A stretch of 5,433 bases of DNA from positions 1 through 5,433 of the forward strand of contig JAISFX010000107.1 of assembly GCA_031263385.1 (NCBI GenBank). The letters run 5' to 3'. The notes under the pieces are model-generated. The model was not told where the DNA came from. It saw only the letters and a list, made by a program, of their open reading frames with translations, and did no database searches. Shown piece after piece: positions 4,742 to 5,433 of this stretch (within the stretch, counting starts at the first letter, position 1; every line of letters begins with the position of its first letter). Origin of the DNA: Lactobacillus sp. (GTDB lineage Bacteria; Pseudomonadota; Alphaproteobacteria; RF32; CAG-239). The position numbers were made by a program, and so were the translations under genes.

Positions 4742-5433
4742 TCATTCACTCGCTAAAGCATCAATAGGGTTAAGGTTTGAGGCATTCTTGGCCGGCATAT
4801 ATCCAAATATTATTCCGATAGCAGATGAGCACACCAGCGCCAACACAATAGATGCTGTTGAAAAATCCATCCCAAAACTTGTTGAAAATGTATTAAACGC
4901 CACCCCAATAAGTATCGACAACGTAACTCCCATAAACCCGCCGACAATACAAATCAGAATTGCCTCAATCAAAAACTGTTGCAAAATATCCATCTGCTTA
5001 GCACCAATGGCCATGCGAATACCAATCTCTTTGGTACGCTCTGTTACAGACACCAGCATTATATTCATAACCCCAATACCGCCCACAATCAAAGATATAA
5101 CGGCAATACTCGCAATCAACAGCTTCATTGTTCCTGTTGTGCTTTCAATGGTTTGCTTAATACTGTCACTATTTATCATAAAGAAATCTTTTTTGCCGTG
5201 CAGAGCCTTCAAAATAGTCTCAATACTTTCTTCGGCAATTTGTGAATTAACACGATCAGACACCTTAACCGTAATAGAGTTAATATCTTTGCTGCCGTTA
5301 ATCTTATACATTGCAGTCGTATAAGGAGTCCATATATTCATAGAATCAGCTCTTGGTCCGGTTGTATTTTCTTTTTCTGTAACACCAATAATCTTAAGAG
5401 GCTTCTTATTAAAAATAATAATTTCCCCAATTG
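4742..5433 (-). CDS. macB: MacB-type ABC transporter permease, C-terminal part
   Basis: The frame runs off the right edge; 229 C-terminal residues are visible of an expected 640-650. The N-terminal ATPase domain, first membrane helix and part of the periplasmic domain are missing; an internal ATG at 5339-5341 is not the start, since the frame upstream reads 'IGEIIIFNKKPLKIIGVTEKE', typical MacB periplasmic-domain sequence. Also present are 'INSITVKVSD' and 'LHGKKDFFMINSDSI', then three membrane helices: about residues 102-127 ('LIASIAVISLIVGGIGVMNIMLV'), 'LICIVGGFMGVTLSILIGVAF' and 'IVLALVCSSAIGIIFGYMPA'. 'VSVTERTKEIGIRMAIGA' is the cytoplasmic FtsX-family signature that couples to the ATPase. 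MacB works as a mechanotransmitter that drives export of macrolides, siderophores, toxins or lipopeptides from the periplasm with MacA and a TolC-type channel. The channel gene lies one base downstream; macA is expected further right. Confidence 0.93.
   Translation of the reverse strand, partial: IGEIIIFNKKPLKIIGVTEKENTTGPRADSMNIWTPYTTAMYKINGSKDINSITVKVSDRVNSQIAEESIETILKALHGKKDFFMINSDSIKQTIESTTGTMKLLIASIAVISLIVGGIGVMNIMLVSVTERTKEIGIRMAIGAKQMDILQQFLIEAILICIVGGFMGVTLSILIGVAFNTFSTSFGMDFSTASIVLALVCSSAIGIIFGYMPAKNASNLNPIDALASE

Noticed and set aside
4741..4749. GTG at 4747-4749 as the start of the outer-membrane factor
   Set aside because: The only purine-rich site, GAG, would directly abut the GTG, while it has an 8-base spacing to the ATG at 4738-4740; the signal peptide is complete from that ATG.
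4788..5324. A 178-codon open frame on + opposite macB
   Set aside because: It lies antisense to a clear MacB frame with all family motifs, has no convincing ribosome site, and its translation shows no recognisable domain.
1..5433. A new defence, mobile or CRISPR-like system
   Set aside because: No direct repeats, terminal inverted repeats, transposase, recombinase, nuclease or toxin-antitoxin pair was found; all seven genes fit known families and look like ordinary envelope, transport or metabolic genes.

Overview
The window is AT-rich, densely packed DNA from a Gram-negative bacterium. The supporting evidence is a CMP-Kdo synthetase (Kdo is a lipopolysaccharide core sugar), two outer-membrane-type lipoproteins (an OmpA-domain protein and a TolC/NodT-type efflux channel) and a MacB-type ABC exporter. 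The KdsB sequence looks most like the alphaproteobacterial branch of that family as I remember it (for example the stretch 'LEQLRALESGM' and the compact loop before 'HIGIY'). An AT-rich, possibly host-associated alphaproteobacterium is therefore my best guess, but it is an inference and not a proven placement.

Layout, left to right: (1) the 3' part of a class I SAM-dependent methyltransferase on + (2-640), cut by the window edge; (2) a hairpin terminator shared with the convergent gene; (3) a hexapeptide-repeat O-acetyltransferase on - (671-1222); (4) a 172-bp divergent intergenic region with candidate promoters for both flanking genes; (5) a very small OmpA-domain lipoprotein on + (1395-1790); (6) a strong bidirectional terminator; (7) kdsB (1842-2621) and a HAD-family phosphatase-like gene (2625-3299), an operon on - transcribed from right to left, with a good sigma70-type promoter just upstream; (8) a NodT/TolC-type outer-membrane factor lipoprotein (3373-4740) and, one base upstream of it, the C-terminal third of macB (4742 to the window edge), both on -. 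No stretch longer than about 170 bp lacks a gene.

How the genes fit together: macB and the outer-membrane factor form the inner-membrane and outer-membrane ends of one tripartite export machine; the adaptor (macA) would be expected beyond the right edge. KdsB activates Kdo for lipid A-core assembly, and the coupled HAD protein may be a phosphatase in the same or a related sugar pathway. The OmpA-type lipoprotein probably tethers a membrane to peptidoglycan. The acetyltransferase probably decorates a sugar or surface glycan. The whole window therefore leans toward cell-envelope functions, with the truncated methyltransferase the only gene with no clear envelope link.

I see no mobile element, CRISPR array, tRNA or rRNA. 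I do not see a clear undescribed system. The most interesting points are the HAD-kdsB pair, the unusual residues in KdsB (Asn at the second metal-ligand position and a calcium-loop-like insertion), and the use of a NodT-type lipoprotein channel beside MacB.
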